Positions 1 to 7,666 of a stretch of 64,000 nt of DNA are shown here, in pieces. The DNA is from JASDSY01 sp041441465. GTDB taxonomy: Bacteria > Muiribacteriota > UBA9980. Made by a program: the position numbers and the translations under genes. Numbering within the stretch: position 1 is the first letter of the stretch; each line of letters begins with the position of its first letter. The stretch lies in NCBI GenBank assembly GCA_041441465.1, contig JASDSY010000002.1, positions 52,500 to 116,499 on the forward strand, given 5' to 3'. Below the pieces are notes generated by a model. That model was given only the letters and a program-made list of their open reading frames with translations. It did no database searches and had not been told where the DNA came from.

Positions 1-20
1 GGCGGGCGGCTTTAAAAATA

Positions 21-57
21 AAAATCACTCCGGAATTATAATTTCGGAGTGATTTTT
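21..57. terminator. Bidirectional intrinsic terminator
   Basis: Stem AATCACTCCG pairs with CGGAGTGATT around an AT-rich loop, with an A-run on the left and a T-run on the right. It can stop plus-strand transcription entering from outside the window and also the minus-strand tRNA transcript. Confidence 0.8.
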
Positions 58-64
58 TTGTTTA

Positions 65-137
65 TGGAGATGATCGGGTTCGAACCGACGGCCTCTGCCT
101 TGCGAAGGCAACGCTCTCCCAGCTGAGCCACATCCCC
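65..137 (-). tRNA. tRNA-Ala (anticodon CGC)
   Basis: The reverse strand folds as a full cloverleaf: acceptor GGGGATG/CATCTCC, a D-arm with GCTCAGCTGGGAGAGC, anticodon stem TTGCC/GGCAG around loop TTCGCAA (anticodon CGC) and T-loop TTCGAAC. The third acceptor pair is G3:U70, the alanine identity element. The discriminator is A and the 3' CCA is not encoded, so it must be added after transcription. Confidence 0.95.
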
Positions 138-324
138 GCGTTGATTTTCAAGTTAAATAATATCACTTTAGCTCTTTATTGTCAAATTAATTTTATAAAG
201 GCATAAAATTCAGAAAAGATATAAAACTGAATTTATGGCCGGCCGTCGTTGATTTTTATTTTTGAAATGGAAATAATTAATTAAGTGAGTTTGAAAAAGC
301 AAAGGTCCAGTGGTCGGCAATTTA

Positions 325-376
325 AAATAACATGCCATTCCAGATTTTTTAAAAATTTTGGAACGGCATGTTATTT
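325..376 (-). terminator. Terminator of the ABC transporter operon
   Basis: Arms at 325-341 and 360-376 form a 17-position stem with one mismatch around an AT-rich loop, about 50 bp past the last binding-protein gene. A T-rich stretch follows in the minus direction. The rest of 138-424 is AT-rich with no gene visible. Confidence 0.7.
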
Positions 377-424
377 CATGGTAAAAATATAAATTTTTCC
401 TGAGTTATCCGTGTTTTTATTTTA

Positions 425-1321
425 TTATTTTTTTAATAAAAATCCTGTTTTGACTGAACAATGCGGATCCGTTACAATGAATTTTTTTATAAATGCCTGT
501 TCATCAATATTTTCCTTCATTTTTTCCTGCGTCGATTTATCGCTGACCATTACCATCCAGAAAAATACATCGATTTTTTTTGATTCAAGAGCGGCGAATC
601 TCGCCTGAGAATCAAGAGAAACCACTTCGATATTTTTCCCGATTTTTTTTGATATTTCAGAAAGTAAAGCGATATTGTAACCGGCCGGTTTCCCGTCTGC
701 CGCGACGTAATCAAGCGGCGGCATATCTCCTGATATGCCGGCAAAAATAGTTTCTGCTGTGTCTGATACTTTTTCTATTTTTGTCATTGACGGCTCCTGA
801 CCGATAGGAAGCTCATTAATCCATTTTTTTTCCAATTCGGCAAGCGTTCCGTTATCTTTAAGTTGTTTTATGGCGGCGTTAATTGAGTCTCTTAAAGCAG
901 TGTCTGAATTTCTTAAGGTCATAACGATACCAAGAGGCCCTGGAGTAATAACCGCTTTTAATTCGGGATTTCTCTGCGCCGCGTAAATTGAAGTGATGTC
1001 AGTTGTCAGCATAAAATCTGCCCTTCCTGATTTAAGCAAAGCTAGGCAATCCATCATCGAGTTGCTGTTAATAAAATTTTTTACTTTGCATCCGCAGGCG
1101 GCATTTGTTGTGGCGGTTAAGGTTTCTTCGCTCCATCTGTCAGAAATTACAGTGCCGATTTTGTCATTTAAAAAAGCGTAATCTTCAGGATTATCTTTTT
1201 CAATGTGTATAATATTCGATGAAGTTGAAACTTCTTTTGTCTGAGCGTTAACGTTTGGGGCGGACGGCGCCAAAAAAAGTCCCGCTATACAAAATGCTAA
1301 TAAACAGTTTTTAATTGACAT
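425..1321 (-). CDS. ABC solute-binding protein, family 3, circularly permuted (copy 1)
   Basis: This is the extracytoplasmic receptor of a polar-amino-acid-type ABC importer. A signal peptide ends near NVNAQ (residue 27). The mature protein has both lobes of a family-3 binding protein in swapped order. Lobe 2 comes first (LKSGRADF about residue 92, then DNGTLAELEKKW about residue 160). Lobe 1 follows (GISGDMPPLDY, GKPAGYNIALL, ending TDPHCSVKTGFLLKK). Length, about 270 mature residues, is one normal receptor, so this is a permutation and not a duplication. The Arg that normally clamps an amino-acid carboxylate in lobe 1 is not evident, so the ligand is open. It is the last gene of the operon and a paralogue of the gene at 1372-2334. 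The start has a GGAGTGA ribosome site. Confidence 0.85.
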   Translation of the reverse strand: MSIKNCLLAFCIAGLFLAPSAPNVNAQTKEVSTSSNIIHIEKDNPEDYAFLNDKIGTVISDRWSEETLTATTNAACGCKVKNFINSNSMMDCLALLKSGRADFMLTTDITSIYAAQRNPELKAVITPGPLGIVMTLRNSDTALRDSINAAIKQLKDNGTLAELEKKWINELPIGQEPSMTKIEKVSDTAETIFAGISGDMPPLDYVAADGKPAGYNIALLSEISKKIGKNIEVVSLDSQARFAALESKKIDVFFWMVMVSDKSTQEKMKENIDEQAFIKKFIVTDPHCSVKTGFLLKK

Positions 1322-1371
1322 AATAATTAATCACTCCATTTCATTTTAAATTTTAAATTAATTATCTCAAA

Positions 1372-2334
1372 TTATTTTTTTAATAAAAAACCTTCCTTAA
1401 CAGAGTAATAAGGATCTGTCATAGTAAAGTTTCTGTCATAATTCTGCTGATCGGAAGTCTTTTTTAAGTCTTCGGCGATTGATTTATTGACAGGTTTGCA
1501 GCCCCAGAAAAAAACATCTATTTTCTTTGCGGCCAGCGCCGTAAATTCTGACTGTGAATCAATAGATATTACTTCAATATTTTTACCTGTTACTTTAGAA
1601 ATTTCAGTTAACATCGCGATATTATAACCTGCAGGCTTGCCGTTTGAGGCGATATAATCAAGAGGCGGCATGGTGCCCGATACTCCGACAAAAATAGTTT
1701 CAGCCGTGTCTGACACTTTTTCTATTTTTGACATTGATGGTTCCTGGCCTACAGGAAGTTCTTTAATCCATTTTTTCTCTAATTCTGCAAGCGTTCCGTT
1801 AGCCTTAAGCTGTTTTATCGCAGCATTAATTGAATCTTTAAGCGCGGAGTCTGAATTTCTCAAAACCATAACAACATCTATCTGGCCCGGATAAATAACC
1901 ACCTTCATATCAGGATTTCTTTGCGCTATATAAATCGCGGCGACATCAGTTGTCATCATAAAGTCGACTCTGTCAGATTTTAACATTGACAGGCAGCCGG
2001 AAATAGTATCATTGAAGGTGAATTTTTCAATTTTACATTTTAAAGCCGAATTTATAACATTTTTGAAAGTCTCTTCGCTAAGCCGGCCGGGAGTGACAAC
2101 GCCGCTTTTCCCGTTTAAAAAAGTCATATCTTTTTTTTCAGTGAGCTCTATGGGGTTTTTAGATATTGAATTTTCATCGGTTTTGACCGCGCCGCCGGAT
2201 ACCGAAACTTCGGCTGTTTTGGCGATGCCTTCTTGCGTTGAAACTTCAGCTGTTTGCGCGTTTGAATTTTGAACTGCCGGCACTAAAAAAAGTCCGGCCA
2301 TACATAGTGCTAATAAATGATTTTTAAACTTCAT
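1372..2334 (-). CDS. ABC solute-binding protein, family 3, circularly permuted (copy 2)
   Basis: This is a paralogue of the adjacent downstream gene with the same swapped lobe order: LKSDRVDFMM and NGTLAELEKKW first, then GVSGTMPPLDY, GKPAGYNIAML and TDPYYSVKEGFLLKK. I place the start at 2334 (MKFKNHLLAL) because GGAGGAG lies just upstream; an upstream in-frame start at 2388 would overlap the ATPase gene and spoil the signal peptide. After the signal peptide there is a low-complexity Thr/Val/Ser linker with two AKTAEVS-like repeats. It sits 16 bp after the ATPase gene and so is co-transcribed. Ligand unknown; probably an amino acid or a related small molecule. Confidence 0.85.
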   Translation of the reverse strand: MKFKNHLLALCMAGLFLVPAVQNSNAQTAEVSTQEGIAKTAEVSVSGGAVKTDENSISKNPIELTEKKDMTFLNGKSGVVTPGRLSEETFKNVINSALKCKIEKFTFNDTISGCLSMLKSDRVDFMMTTDVAAIYIAQRNPDMKVVIYPGQIDVVMVLRNSDSALKDSINAAIKQLKANGTLAELEKKWIKELPVGQEPSMSKIEKVSDTAETIFVGVSGTMPPLDYIASNGKPAGYNIAMLTEISKVTGKNIEVISIDSQSEFTALAAKKIDVFFWGCKPVNKSIAEDLKKTSDQQNYDRNFTMTDPYYSVKEGFLLKK

Positions 2335-2350
2335 GATATTAACTCCTCCA

Positions 2351-3469
2351 TTATATTTTAATTTTATACTTATTAAGGTTGTTTTCATTTTTAAATTTAA
2401 TGTCTGACGCTATGTTTTTAACTAAAAATATTCCTAAATCGTCGGTGTCGCTTTCTTTATCGTCTGCTGTAAATGAAATATTTTCAAACGGATTGACATT
2501 TTTTCCATTGTGAATGATTTCTATTTCTATTGTTTTATCAATATCGCAATATTCCACGGTAATTTCAATGTTTGGAATTTGATGCGCTTCATAGCCTGTT
2601 TTAAGAAAATATGTGATGGTTTCCTCGAGGGCCAGATTAATGTTATGAATTTTTTTACTGTCGATATTGTATTTGACGCAAAATAATTCGAGTTGAGCGC
2701 ACATTCCGATAAGATCAAAGTTAAAGGAACTGACTTTATAATTAAAAGTTTTAAGTTTTTTTACAAATGCGATTGTTTTGACTTTTTTGGGATTATCAAA
2801 AATATCTTCAGGTGTTCCGCTTTCATAAATGCCTTTTTCTTCCATAAATAATATCCTGTCGGCGATTTCTCTGGCGAAACTCATTTCATGAGTAACTATC
2901 AGCATCGTGAATCCCTTTTTGGCGAAAGCGCGAATAACCGCGAGAACTTCGCCTACCATCGTCGGATCGAGAGCTGATGTCGGTTCGTCAAAAAGCACTA
3001 TTTCAGGATCCATAGCGATAGCCCTTACGATTGCCACCCTTTGTTTTTGCCCGCCTGATAATTCATCCGGATAATTATGCATCTTATCCACAAGACTTAC
3101 TATTTCAAGTAATTTTTTAGCTTTTTCAACGGCTTCCGCGCGCGGCATTTTTTTGATTTTAGTCGGGGCTAAAATAATGTTTTCTAAAACTGTCAGATGT
3201 GAAAAAAGGTTGAAATTCTGATATACCATGCCGATTTTTTGCCTGATTTTATTAATATCAGTATTTTTATCGGAAATATTCACGCCGTTAATAAAAATAT
3301 TGCCGCTGTCATGTTTTTCAAGCGCGTTGAGGCAGTATAAAAAAACGCTTTTCCCCATTCCGGAAGGGCCTATTATGACTACACATTCACCTTTTTTTAT
3401 TCCGACATTAACGTTATCTAAAATTTTTAAGCTTCCAAAAGATTTGGATAAATTTTCTACTTTTATCAT
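2351..3469 (-). CDS. ABC transporter ATPase fused to an RsbW-like domain
   Basis: Residues 1-240 are a GlnQ/HisP-type ATPase: Walker A GPSGMGKS, Q-loop MVYQNFNLF, signature LSGGQKQRVAI, Walker B IVLFDEPTSAL, H-loop VTHE. Residues about 250-372 form a second domain resembling the RsbW/HATPase_c_2 anti-sigma kinase fold: LALEETITYFLKTGY at the N-box and DLGIFLVKNIASD at the G2 box. In that domain the usual Mg-binding Asn of the N-box is Tyr and the G1 Asp is missing, so ATP hydrolysis there is doubtful. GlnQ proteins are normally about 245 residues, so the fusion is unusual. The gene overlaps the upstream permease by 4 nt (ATGA). The second domain may sense nucleotide or bind a regulator; that is inference. 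Confidence 0.88.
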   Translation of the reverse strand: MIKVENLSKSFGSLKILDNVNVGIKKGECVVIIGPSGMGKSVFLYCLNALEKHDSGNIFINGVNISDKNTDINKIRQKIGMVYQNFNLFSHLTVLENIILAPTKIKKMPRAEAVEKAKKLLEIVSLVDKMHNYPDELSGGQKQRVAIVRAIAMDPEIVLFDEPTSALDPTMVGEVLAVIRAFAKKGFTMLIVTHEMSFAREIADRILFMEEKGIYESGTPEDIFDNPKKVKTIAFVKKLKTFNYKVSSFNFDLIGMCAQLELFCVKYNIDSKKIHNINLALEETITYFLKTGYEAHQIPNIEITVEYCDIDKTIEIEIIHNGKNVNPFENISFTADDKESDTDDLGIFLVKNIASDIKFKNENNLNKYKIKI

Positions 3470-4146
3470 CTTTTGACCCTTCTTTTTCTGTCCAGCAGGT
3501 TAAAAATGAGATAAGCGGCATAAGCGAGCATTAAATAAAGCAGTATGCCGATGAATATTATTGAAAATGGGTCTGCAGTCCTCGAGCCTATACCGTTAAT
3601 GACCCGCGTAAGATCTGATACTGCGATATAGCCGACAACGGATGTCCATTGTATGAGGTTTATAACAGCGTTTTGATAAACAGGTCTCGCGAATTCACTC
3701 GCCTGCGGCAATGTAATATAATAAAACGCTTCATATTTGGTAAAACCAAGCGTCCTCGCGGCTCTGACCTGTCCGGGATCGACAGACTCTAATGCCGCTT
3801 TCATAATTTCCGCTATATGTGAAGCGCTGTTCAGCCCGAACGCTATGACCGCGACATAAACTCCGTCCATTCGCGATCTGGCGAATACAACATAAAACAG
3901 CAACATTAAGAGAAGCAGTACAGGAGTGCCTCTGACAATTACTATGTAAGTTTTAGACAGGAATTTTAATATTTTACTGTTTGAATAGTGCATAGCGCAA
4001 AGAACAGCCCCGAGAATGGTGCCGGAAAAAAGCCCGGCGAGAGTTATAACGAGCGTTATCTTAAGGCCGGAAAGAACCAATAAGTAAGAGCCGCCGGCGA
4101 TCAAGTTTCTGTAAATTGAATCGTATATATTGCTAAAAATATCCAT
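3466..4146 (-). CDS. ABC transporter permease, amino-acid type (HisM/GlnP family)
   Basis: This is the inner-membrane subunit of the importer. About five hydrophobic segments are visible, with the cytoplasmic EAA loop (VDPGQVRAARTLGFTKYEAF) that contacts the ATPase. At 226 residues it is a typical HisM/GlnP permease and would work as a homodimer with the ATPase encoded next. It is the first gene of the four-gene minus-strand operon; a promoter lies 45 bp upstream and its stop overlaps the ATPase start. No strong ribosome site is visible. Confidence 0.9.
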   Translation of the reverse strand: MDIFSNIYDSIYRNLIAGGSYLLVLSGLKITLVITLAGLFSGTILGAVLCAMHYSNSKILKFLSKTYIVIVRGTPVLLLLMLLFYVVFARSRMDGVYVAVIAFGLNSASHIAEIMKAALESVDPGQVRAARTLGFTKYEAFYYITLPQASEFARPVYQNAVINLIQWTSVVGYIAVSDLTRVINGIGSRTADPFSIIFIGILLYLMLAYAAYLIFNLLDRKRRVKR

Positions 4147-4190
4147 GAATGTAAATTCACTACTTTTTATTATTTATTTGTATGCCTGAC

Positions 4191-4219
4191 ATTATATTAT
4201 TTATTGAGTTAAAAATCAA
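4191..4219 (-). promoter_or_regulatory. Sigma-70-type promoter of the ABC operon
   Basis: On the minus strand TTGATT, 17-bp spacer, TATAAT, placed about 45 bp before the permease start. Confidence 0.65.
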
Positions 4220-4368
4220 GATTAAAATTTTCGAAATGATTTCTTTTTTCGTTAAAATAAAAATTTTATACAATAACCCGTAGATCTTGTAATTGCGAGC
4301 TGGATGCTGTAAAATCGCAATCATGGGCAGTGCATTTTAATTTTAACTTGATAATACATTAAAATTTG

Positions 4369-4397
4369 TTGACAATAGCGATTAATTATTTTAAGAT
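4369..4397 (+). promoter_or_regulatory. Sigma-70-type promoter of the AMMECR1 gene
   Basis: TTGACA, 17-bp spacer, TAAGAT, ending about 53 bp before the ATG at 4451. Confidence 0.65.
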
Positions 4398-4450
4398 AAT
4401 CAGCGTGAAAAAATAAGCATGACGCATATAAAAACGGAGGCTGATTGATA

Positions 4451-5017
4451 ATGTCAAATACCGTATTACGCTTTGAGCTTAACGAAGAAGAAAAAAAAGA
4501 GATGTTAAAGCTGGCGCGCATGACGGTCGAAAGTTATGTGACTGAAAGAAAAATTCCGCAGTATCAAACTCAGAACAAAAAATTATTGACCGAATGCGGG
4601 GCGTTTGTCACTTTGCATAAGCACGGCGAATTGAGAGGATGCATAGGTTACGTAGAGGCTTATAAACCTTTATGCCAGACCATTATCGATATGGCCGTAG
4701 CCGCGTCAACTAAAGATCCGCGGTTCGAGCCGGTAACTTCGAATGAACTCAAGGAACTGCATATAGAAATATCGGTTCTTTCGCCGCTTGAAAAAATCGA
4801 TGATTTTTCGAAAATAATAATAGGGGTTCACGGACTGGTCATAAAAAAAGGGTTCAGGTCCGGACTATTACTTCCTCAGGTCGCCACTGAATGGAATATG
4901 GACGTTACGACATTTCTTGAGGAAACCTGCCGCAAAGCCGGACTGCCGCGCGATTCTTATAAAGAAGGCGCCGACGTTTATTATTTTTCGGCACAGGTTT
5001 TTTCGGAAGAAAAATAA
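4451..5017 (+). CDS. AMMECR1 domain protein (AmmeMemoRadiSam system protein A type)
   Basis: Single AMMECR1 domain of about 188 residues, with the hallmark LRGCIGYVEAYKPL near residue 60 and CRKAGLPRDSYKEGADVYYF near the C-terminus. The family is found in bacteria, archaea and eukaryotes; its biochemical activity is not settled. In bacteria it is often linked to a Memo protein and a radical-SAM protein, but neither is adjacent here. I choose ATG 4451 over TTG 4445 because GGAGG at 4436-4440 is at proper distance only from the ATG. It is transcribed alone from its own promoter. Confidence 0.85.
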   Translation: MSNTVLRFELNEEEKKEMLKLARMTVESYVTERKIPQYQTQNKKLLTECGAFVTLHKHGELRGCIGYVEAYKPLCQTIIDMAVAASTKDPRFEPVTSNELKELHIEISVLSPLEKIDDFSKIIIGVHGLVIKKGFRSGLLLPQVATEWNMDVTTFLEETCRKAGLPRDSYKEGADVYYFSAQVFSEEK

Positions 5018-5330
5018 TTACACCCGAAAATTGTGTCTTTCGGGTCTGATAAAGAATATTTTGCATAACCCGCTTTGAAAAAACACGCTGCACGGCTCAA
5101 AACTAAAATTAAACTGATGAATTATTGTTTATCAACGTAAATTGATATGACTGACTGAATTTTAGCCGTGCCGAACTTTACGGATATTTTTAAGATGCGG
5201 AACTTGAGTATCTTAAAATTATAATCATTAAAAACATAAAAGTTTGATCAAACAAATTTTTACATTTATCTGATAATGTTGGCATATTGTTATGAAATTA
5301 TAAATTTACTATTAGCCAGGGGTGTTAACA
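5018..5330. other. Intergenic region with weak hairpin
   Basis: Shortly after the AMMECR1 stop, ACCCGAAA (5022-5029) pairs with TTTCGGGT (5038-5045), a possible terminator without a clear T-run. A palindrome TTTGATCAAA lies at 5243-5252, about 80 bp before the metal ATPase, and could be an operator. No ORF is seen. Confidence 0.4.
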
Positions 5331-7622
5331 ATAAAAAAACGTAAATATTTTCTTAAAAATTTAAATTGCGCTAATTGCGCTTCTAAAATTGAGGAACGCG
5401 TCGCTAAAATAGCAGGCGTACATGAAACCGTTCTTAATTTTATCGATAAGACGATAAAAGTTGAGGCGCCTGATGAGGCGCATGATAAAATATTGATGCA
5501 AATTAAAGAAATAGTGTCGGAACTTGAGCCTGATGTAGCGGTGCTTTGTATCGAAGACAGCGCGGCTAAAAAGGCTGATTCAATCGGCAATAAAGTATGC
5601 CTTAAAAAGAAGGCTGCGTGCGGCGAAGACTGCTGCGGCACTACCGGTGGCCGTATCTGCGGTGATTTTGATTCAGGCTGCAATGAAGAATGTGGATGCG
5701 GCCATAATCATCATGACGATGATTCCACGCACGAAATGGATCACGAACATGATCACGGGCATAGCCATTCGTCAGAAGAAGGCCAGACAAAAATTTTGAT
5801 AATTCGCATAATTTTGAGTGTAATCTTATTTGCGCTGTCTTTTGGGCAGGAATCCAGGCCAGAGCTGCAACTTTCTCTTTATTTTCTTTCTTATGTTATC
5901 GCCGCCTACCCTATGTTCAAAAACTCCTTTAGGAATATATTAAAACTCAATGTATTCGACGAGAACTTTCTGATGGTAATAGCCACCTGCGGCGCCTTCG
6001 CGATAAAGGAATATGAAGAGGCTATAGGCGTCATGATTTTTTTTCAAATTGGAGAATTATTACAGGAATATGCTGTCGATCACTCCAGGAAATCTATACG
6101 CGAGTTAATGAATATACGTTCAGAATATGTTAATTTAAAAAAAGAAAACGGCGATACGATGAAAATCGACCCGGCCGAAGCTGAAATTGACGATGTTTTT
6201 GTCGTTAAACCCGGCGAGCGCGTGCCTCTTGACGGAAAAATAATCAATGGTTTTTCGACGATCGATACGTCGAGCCTTACCGGCGAGACAAAACCGGTAT
6301 CGGTCGCCAAAGACGATGAAGTGCTAAGCGGCACAATAAATTTAAGCGGTGTTTTGGAAGTCGTAGTCACTAAAATATTTTCTGAGTCTGTCGCTGCCAA
6401 AATACTTAGCCTGATCGAGGACTCGGCCGCTAAAAAAGCCAGAACGGAACAATTCATCACGAAATTCGCAAGGGTTTATACGCCCTTTGTAGTGGTCGTA
6501 GCCGCGCTTCTTTGCCTTGTGCCGTCTTTGGTTCTAGGTTATAATTTTTCGGAATGGTTCAGGCGCAGTCTGATTTTTTTAGTAATAAGCTGCCCGTGCG
6601 CGCTTGTTGTATCGATACCGCTCGGCTTTTTCGGAGGAATTGGAGGCGCATCTAAAAAAGGCATATTGATTAAGGGCGCCAACCATCTTGAGGCTTTGAA
6701 CGGCATAAAGACGCTTATATTCGATAAAACTGGAACTATAACCAAGGGAAATTTTAAAGTCATAAAGGTGATTACCGAAATACCGTCAGAATACCTGGAA
6801 CACGATCTTTTAAAAATTGCCGCAGCATGTGAAGTCCATTCGTCGCATCCTATCGCTAAAGCGATATTGAACGCCTATGGCGGAGATATCGACAAAAACG
6901 GGTTTACTATAACCGATTACGAGGAGATACGCGGCATCGGCATTAAGGCTAAAATTAACGGCGCTAACGTATTTGTAGGTAACGACAAGTTTCTTCATGA
7001 CGAAAATATACCGCACGGCGTATGTTTTGGAGCCGGCACGACGGTTCATCTGGCTATCGATTCAAGATATGTAGGCCATATCGTTATAGCCGACGAACTG
7101 CGCGAGCAGGCCGTCGAAATGATAAGCGGCATAAAGAAAATGGGAATACTGCCGGTGATGCTGACGGGCGATAATCAGGAAACCGCCAATAATATAGCCG
7201 CAGCTGCCGGAATCGAAAAATATTACGCCGAGCTTTTACCGCATGAAAAAGTAGAGAAATTCGAGGAATTCCAGAAAGAAAGTTCGGGTATGACAGTATT
7301 TTTGGGCGACGGTATGAACGACGCTCCGGTTATCGCCCGGGCTGATGTCGGAATCGCTATGGGCGGCGTAGGTTCTGACGCCGCTATCGAGGCGGCCGAT
7401 ATAGTTATTATGAACGACAATCCGGCTAAAATACTCGATGCTATAAAAATCGCAGCCAAAACCAGGAAGATAGTCATTCAAAATATAATACTCGCTATTT
7501 CGGTGAAGGGCGTTGTTCTCGTTTTGGGCGCGTTCGGAATTGCGAATATGTGGCAGGCGGTTTTTGCCGACGTCGGAGTAGCGATTATCGCTATTTTTAA
7601 CTCGATCAGGACAATGCGGTAA
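5322..7622 (+). CDS. P1B-type heavy-metal-exporting ATPase (Zn/Cd/Pb type)
   Basis: Pumps soft divalent metals out of the cytoplasm. Order: N-terminal HMA domain with NCANCAS, then a Cys/His-rich metal-binding linker (residues about 85-150, including CGCGHNHH and DHEHDHGHSH), membrane segments, the ion site SCPCALVVSIP, phosphorylation site DKTGT, SSHP of the nucleotide domain, TGDN and GDGMNDAP. The last helix contains FADVGVAIIAIFNSIR; the Asp there is typical of Zn/Cd/Pb pumps (ZntA/CadA) and not of copper pumps. Length 766 is normal. The start is uncertain: GTG 5322 has no upstream ribosome site, whereas AGGGG at 5318-5322 lies 8 nt before an in-frame ATA at 5331 that would give the usual short N-terminus. 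Confidence 0.93.
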   Translation: MLTIKKRKYFLKNLNCANCASKIEERVAKIAGVHETVLNFIDKTIKVEAPDEAHDKILMQIKEIVSELEPDVAVLCIEDSAAKKADSIGNKVCLKKKAACGEDCCGTTGGRICGDFDSGCNEECGCGHNHHDDDSTHEMDHEHDHGHSHSSEEGQTKILIIRIILSVILFALSFGQESRPELQLSLYFLSYVIAAYPMFKNSFRNILKLNVFDENFLMVIATCGAFAIKEYEEAIGVMIFFQIGELLQEYAVDHSRKSIRELMNIRSEYVNLKKENGDTMKIDPAEAEIDDVFVVKPGERVPLDGKIINGFSTIDTSSLTGETKPVSVAKDDEVLSGTINLSGVLEVVVTKIFSESVAAKILSLIEDSAAKKARTEQFITKFARVYTPFVVVVAALLCLVPSLVLGYNFSEWFRRSLIFLVISCPCALVVSIPLGFFGGIGGASKKGILIKGANHLEALNGIKTLIFDKTGTITKGNFKVIKVITEIPSEYLEHDLLKIAAACEVHSSHPIAKAILNAYGGDIDKNGFTITDYEEIRGIGIKAKINGANVFVGNDKFLHDENIPHGVCFGAGTTVHLAIDSRYVGHIVIADELREQAVEMISGIKKMGILPVMLTGDNQETANNIAAAAGIEKYYAELLPHEKVEKFEEFQKESSGMTVFLGDGMNDAPVIARADVGIAMGGVGSDAAIEAADIVIMNDNPAKILDAIKIAAKTRKIVIQNIILAISVKGVVLVLGAFGIANMWQAVFADVGVAIIAIFNSIRTMR

Positions 7623-7666
7623 GTAATGAAGATTTTTATTTTTAAAAGCGAACCGGGGAAATATTG

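Larger units (their letters stand above)
4147..4450. other. Divergent intergenic region
   Basis: AT-rich spacer holding the minus-strand promoter of the ABC operon (4191-4219) and the plus-strand promoter of the AMMECR1 gene (4369-4397). No ORF or further structure seen. Confidence 0.6.
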
